From the NCBI RefSeq assembly GCF_000714935.1, contig NZ_JMIR01000005.1, forward strand, positions 103,289 to 167,288: 64,000 nucleotides of DNA. The letters run 5' to 3'. This document shows, piece after piece, positions 60,505 through 64,000 of the stretch. Within the stretch, counting starts at the first letter, position 1; each line of letters starts with the position of its first letter. Source of the DNA: Tumebacillus flagellatus. GTDB taxonomy: Bacteria; Bacillota; Bacilli; Tumebacillales; Tumebacillaceae. The notes under the pieces are model-generated. The model had not been told where the DNA came from. It was given only the letters and a program-made list of their open reading frames with translations, and did no database searches. The position numbers and the translations under genes are program-made.

Positions 60505-61374
60505 ATGAACGTACAGAAAGTCGGCATCGTGGGTGCCGGTACGATGGGGCAGGGATTGGCGGCTGCCATAGCGGGAAAGGGGATCGACGTGATCCTGCTG
60601 GATCGGAGTGAGCAGGAATTGGAGCGCGCCAAGTTGGGGCTGGAACTCTCGCTGGACCATCGTCTCGCCAAGTGGGGCATCACCGAGGCGGAGAAGAAGT
60701 CGATCCTCTCGCGGATCGTCCTCGGCACCAACCTGTCGTTGCTCCGGGATTGCGAAGTGGTCATCGAAACGATCTGGGAGAATCTCGAGGAAAAAACCGA
60801 CCTGCTCCTCGCCATCGAGCAAGAAGTCGGCCCGGAGGCGTTGGTCGCAAGCAACACGTCCACGCTCTCGATCACCGAATTGGCGGTGCAGACGGCGCAT
60901 CCGGAACGGGTGATCGGGCTGCACTTTCACTTTCCGGTCGAGCAGCGGAATTTGGTGGAGGTCGTGCGCGGGTTGAAGACGTCGGAGCGTACGGCGGAAG
61001 CGGCGTTTCGCTTCTTGGAGGGACTGGGGAAGCAGGCGGTGCAGGTGTTTGAATCGCCGGGCTTTATCACCACGCGCTTGATGTTGCCGCTGATCAACGA
61101 AGCGGTGTTGATCTACGCCGAGGGCGTGGCGACGGCGGAGGACATCGACAAAGCGATGAAGCACGGGTACGGCTTTCACATCGGGCCGCTGGAGCTCGCC
61201 GACCGCTTCGGTTTGGACGCGGTGGTGGACATGCTGGACGCTCTGTTTCATGAAACGATGGAGCCGCGCTACCGGCCGGCGGCGTACTTGCGCAAACTGG
61301 TGCGGGGCGGACAGTTGGGAACCAAAGCGCGGCAGGGGTTTTTTCAGTATGACGAATGGGGGGAGCGGGTGTGA
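60505..61374 (+). CDS. 3-hydroxyacyl-CoA dehydrogenase family protein
   Basis: The 289-residue protein has the NAD-binding motif VGIVGAGTMGQGLAAAIAGKG, the ASNTSTLSITELA segment, and the catalytic Glu (VIETIWENLEEK). The His motif, usually GLHFFNP, reads GLHFHFP: the His is kept and the Asn is changed, so the substrate may differ from normal 3-hydroxybutyryl-CoA. AAGGAGG lies 6 nt before ATG 60505. It overlaps the acetate kinase gene by 4 bp (GTGA), suggesting a joint role in acyl-CoA and acyl-phosphate metabolism. Confidence 0.87.
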   Translation: MNVQKVGIVGAGTMGQGLAAAIAGKGIDVILLDRSEQELERAKLGLELSLDHRLAKWGITEAEKKSILSRIVLGTNLSLLRDCEVVIETIWENLEEKTDLLLAIEQEVGPEALVASNTSTLSITELAVQTAHPERVIGLHFHFPVEQRNLVEVVRGLKTSERTAEAAFRFLEGLGKQAVQVFESPGFITTRLMLPLINEAVLIYAEGVATAEDIDKAMKHGYGFHIGPLELADRFGLDAVVDMLDALFHETMEPRYRPAAYLRKLVRGGQLGTKARQGFFQYDEWGERV

Positions 61375-62588
61375 ACATCCTCGTGCTCAACTGTGGGAGT
61401 TCCTCGCTGAAATACCAACTGTTCCGCATGCCGGAGGAGAACGTGTTGATCCGAGGCGGCATTGAAAAAATCGGCAGCGACGATGCCGTGCACTCGTTTA
61501 AAACGGAAGGGCCGGAGGGCGGAGAGAGCGTGTCCACCGTGCAGATTCTCGACCATCGGGAGGCGCTGTCCCTCGTGCTGCAAGCGGTCACGCACGATTC
61601 CGGCGTGTTGGCCGGCGTTGAGGAGATCACGGCGGTCGGGCATCGCGTGGTGCACGGCGGCGAGCAGTTTGCGCTCTCCACGCTCGTGACGGAGGAAGTC
61701 AAAGCGGCGATTCGGGCGAATGCGGAGCTGGCCCCCCTGCACAACCCGGCGAATTTGCAGGGGATTGAAGCGATCGAGGACGTGCTGCCCCGTGTCCCGC
61801 AAGTGGCGGTGTTCGACACGGCGTTTCACCAGTCGATGCCGCCGGAGCACTATCTGTATCCGATTCCCTATGTGCTGTATCAGCGGCATAAAGTCCGGCG
61901 GTACGGATTTCACGGCACGTCGCACCGCTATGTGTCGTCGCGGGTACCGTTTTTGGTGCATCGCGATCTGATGAACTTGCGGGTGATCTCCTGCCACATC
62001 GGCAACGGGGCGAGCGTGACGGCGATTCAGAACGGGCGCTCGATCGACACGTCGATGGGGATGACGCCGCTGGAGGGCGTGATGATGGGCACGCGCTCGG
62101 GCGACCTCGATCCGAGTCTGCAAGAGTACATCACGCGCAAAGAAGAGTTGACGCAGGAGGAGTTTCTCTCGATGCTCAACCGCCACAGCGGGCTGTTCGG
62201 CATCTCGGGGCTCTCGGGTGACATGCGCAAGATCACGGAAGCAAGGGCGAAAGGGAGCGCGCGGTCGGCGCTGGCGTTTGACATGTACGAGTACCGCATC
62301 CGCAAATACATCGGCGCGTATGTGGCGGCGATGAACGGAGTGGACGTGCTGCTGTTCACAGCGGGCGTGGGGGAGAATTCGCCGCTGTTGCGCCGCAAAA
62401 TTTGCGATCATCTGACGTATCTGGGGCTGGAGCTTGACGTGCAAGCGAACGAATCGGCGAAGGGCGAGCGGATCATCTCGACGCCTTCGTCGCGCGTGAC
62501 GGTGTGCGTGATTCCGACCAACGAAGAGTTGATGATCGCCCGCGACACACAACTGCTGGTCTCCGGTCTGGAATCTTGGAGAAAATAG
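61371..62588 (+). CDS. ackA: Acetate kinase family protein
   Basis: The 405-residue protein of the ASKHA fold has the signatures NILVLNCGSSSLKYQLF (Asn of ackA motif 1) and HGTSHRYVSSRVP, HIGNGASVTAIQ, MGMTPLEGVMMGTRSGDLDP and FTAGVGENS. It swaps phosphate between ATP and acetate (or propionate). The start is a GTG at 61371, with GGGGAG upstream and overlap with the dehydrogenase stop. No phosphotransacetylase gene is seen beside it. It may be a second acetate kinase. Confidence 0.9.
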   Translation: MNILVLNCGSSSLKYQLFRMPEENVLIRGGIEKIGSDDAVHSFKTEGPEGGESVSTVQILDHREALSLVLQAVTHDSGVLAGVEEITAVGHRVVHGGEQFALSTLVTEEVKAAIRANAELAPLHNPANLQGIEAIEDVLPRVPQVAVFDTAFHQSMPPEHYLYPIPYVLYQRHKVRRYGFHGTSHRYVSSRVPFLVHRDLMNLRVISCHIGNGASVTAIQNGRSIDTSMGMTPLEGVMMGTRSGDLDPSLQEYITRKEELTQEEFLSMLNRHSGLFGISGLSGDMRKITEARAKGSARSALAFDMYEYRIRKYIGAYVAAMNGVDVLLFTAGVGENSPLLRRKICDHLTYLGLELDVQANESAKGERIISTPSSRVTVCVIPTNEELMIARDTQLLVSGLESWRK

Positions 62589-62637
62589 TGCTATCATGAA
62601 TTTTGATACATAAGAACTAATCGAAGGGGATACGAAC

Positions 62638-63936
62638 GTGACGACGAAAGCTACTATCGCAACGATCGGCCAGTACGTAGATCAAGAAGTTCTGATCGAG
62701 GGCTGGCTTTGGAATAAGCGCTTCAGCGGGAAGATCGGCTTCCTGAACCTGCGTGACGGCACCGGGTTCATTCAAGGCGTCATCGCGAAGCAAGACGTTT
62801 CGGAAGAACTGTTTGCCACTGCGAAAGGTCTGACCCAAGAAACCTCCGTTCGCGTGACCGGCACCGTTCGCGCCGAAGAGCGCGCGGCATCCGGTTACGA
62901 GTTGAACGTGACGGGCGTTGAAGTGGTCGCGGTGACCCAAGACTACCCGATCACCCCGAAGGAGCACGGCGTTGACTTCCTGATGGACAACCGGCATCTC
63001 TGGATTCGTTCGCCGCGCCAACGCGCCGTGTTGAAAATCCGTGCGGAAATCATCCGCGGCATGCGCGATTACCTCGACAACAACGGCTTCACGCAAGTGG
63101 ACCCGCCGATCTTGACCCCGTCGTCCGCAGAGGGCACGACCAACCTGTTTGAAATCGAATACGTCAACGGCGAACCGGCGTACCTGTCCCAATCCGGCCA
63201 GCTCTATATGGAAGCAGCCGCACTGGCGCTGGGCAAAGTCTACTCGTTCGGCCCGACCTTCCGCGCCGAGAAATCCAAGACCCGCAAGCACATGATCGAG
63301 TTCTGGATGATCGAGCCGGAGATGGCGTATGTCGAGCATGCGGAGAATTTGCAAATTCAGGAAGCGTTCGTCAAGCACATGATCAAGTGGGTGCTCGAAC
63401 ACTGCCCGCAAGAACTCAAGACGTTGGAGCGCGACACCGATGCGCTGTGGCGCGTGGTCAACGAGAAGTTCCCGGTGATCACTTACAAAGAAGCGGTGCA
63501 AATCCTTCAAGAGAAGGGCCACGACTTCCCGTACGGCGAAGACTTCGGCGCTCCGCATGAAACGGAGCTGACCAACCACTTTGATCTCCCGGTGTTCGTC
63601 GAGAAGTGGCCGGCCGACATCAAAGCGTTCTATATGCAACCGGACCCGGAAGACCCGTCCGTCGTCCTCGGCGCGGACTTGCTCGCACCGGAAGGCTACG
63701 GCGAGATCATCGGCGGTTCGCAGCGGATTCATGACTACGAACTGATGAAGTCTCGCTATGAAGAGCACCAACTCGGCGAGTCCTACAACTGGTACCTCGA
63801 ACTCCGCCAGTACGGCACCGTGCCGCACTCCGGTTTCGGGATCGGTCTGGAGCGCACGATCGCCTGGATCTGCGGCCTCGACCATGTCCGCGAGACGATC
63901 ATGATGCCGCGTCTGCTGTACAGACTCTACCCGTAA
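62638..63936 (+). CDS. asnS: Asparaginyl-tRNA synthetase
   Basis: The 432-residue class II enzyme starts with an OB anticodon-binding domain ([31 protein letters not shown]). The catalytic core has motif 2 [25 protein letters not shown] and motif 3 [15 protein letters not shown]. It charges tRNA-Asn. The start is a GTG at 62638 with AAGGGGA upstream. In B. subtilis asnS follows aspB after ypmB; here the place is kept but aspB is gone. The last 64 bases of the window hold no gene. Confidence 0.95.
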   Translation: MTTKATIATIGQYVDQEVLIEGWLWNKRFSGKIGFLNLRDGTGFIQGVIAKQDVSEELFATAKGLTQETSVRVTGTVRAEERAASGYELNVTGVEVVAVTQDYPITPKEHGVDFLMDNRHLWIRSPRQRAVLKIRAEIIRGMRDYLDNNGFTQVDPPILTPSSAEGTTNLFEIEYVNGEPAYLSQSGQLYMEAAALALGKVYSFGPTFRAEKSKTRKHMIEFWMIEPEMAYVEHAENLQIQEAFVKHMIKWVLEHCPQELKTLERDTDALWRVVNEKFPVITYKEAVQILQEKGHDFPYGEDFGAPHETELTNHFDLPVFVEKWPADIKAFYMQPDPEDPSVVLGADLLAPEGYGEIIGGSQRIHDYELMKSRYEEHQLGESYNWYLELRQYGTVPHSGFGIGLERTIAWICGLDHVRETIMMPRLLYRLYP

Positions 63937-64000
63937 TTGGTCATAGCCCCGTCAAGTAGACAGTAGAAAAAGAAGAAACTTTTATGCGGCGGCCGCTTCT

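Overview
The window looks like chromosomal DNA from an aerobic, endospore-forming Gram-positive bacterium of the Bacillales. The core DNA is GC-rich (impression high 50s percent, not computed), which together with gene content suggests Tumebacillus or another Alicyclobacillaceae; genus is inference. The strongest evidence is a stretched version of the Bacillus subtilis block ypjD-dapB-mgsA-cca-birA-panBCD-dinG-ypmA-ypmB-asnS running left to right from 16.1 to 63.9 kb. bshB1, bshA and aspB, which sit in that block in B. subtilis, are absent here, and many other genes have been inserted.

Left part (0-16 kb): the 3' end of a type I specificity gene (hsdS) and hsdR; a minus-strand Rieske oxygenase/O-methyltransferase pair and an SRPBCC gene; an xpaC/telA pair; a decayed acetyltransferase fragment; a hypothetical gene with an aldo/keto reductase; an AT-rich two-gene island (HerA-type ATPase plus OLD-family ATPase/TOPRIM nuclease) bounded by two copies of a 47-bp terminator-bearing repeat; an MFS transporter; and a hypothetical protein.

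Middle part (16-41.5 kb): mazG-like gene, dapB, mgsA, cca; a GAF-PAS-GGDEF-EAL gene interrupted by an in-frame TGA; a dicarboxylate/glutamate symporter; birA; a polysaccharide deacetylase; panBCD behind a long leader with an intrinsic terminator; a TPR protein; a cluster of secreted proteins (two with SLH-like repeats, one papain-like protease); small proteins, an MFS transporter, a DUF985 cupin, an Mpo1-like protein and a MerR-type HTH protein; dinG; a sigH-type sigma factor with three Spo0A-box matches upstream; and rex.

Right part (41.5-64 kb): a second AT-rich island of three tightly packed genes (HEPN-like protein, ParA/MinD-like ATPase with a KGGMGR variant P-loop, and a second P-loop ATPase), the best candidate for an undescribed system; Ku with LigD ligase and polymerase domains on separate genes (non-homologous end joining); a four-gene methylthioadenosine salvage operon arranged as a deamination-first DHAP shunt; a secreted alpha-amylase with a perfect cre site; a secreted SLH-metallopeptidase; surE, ypmA, ypmB; an FtsH-like membrane protease with a small membrane partner; a hydroxyacyl-CoA dehydrogenase/acetate kinase pair; and asnS.

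No tRNA, rRNA, CRISPR array, integrase or transposase was recognised. Most transcription units end in strong hairpin terminators, and at three genes the stop codon lies inside the terminator loop.
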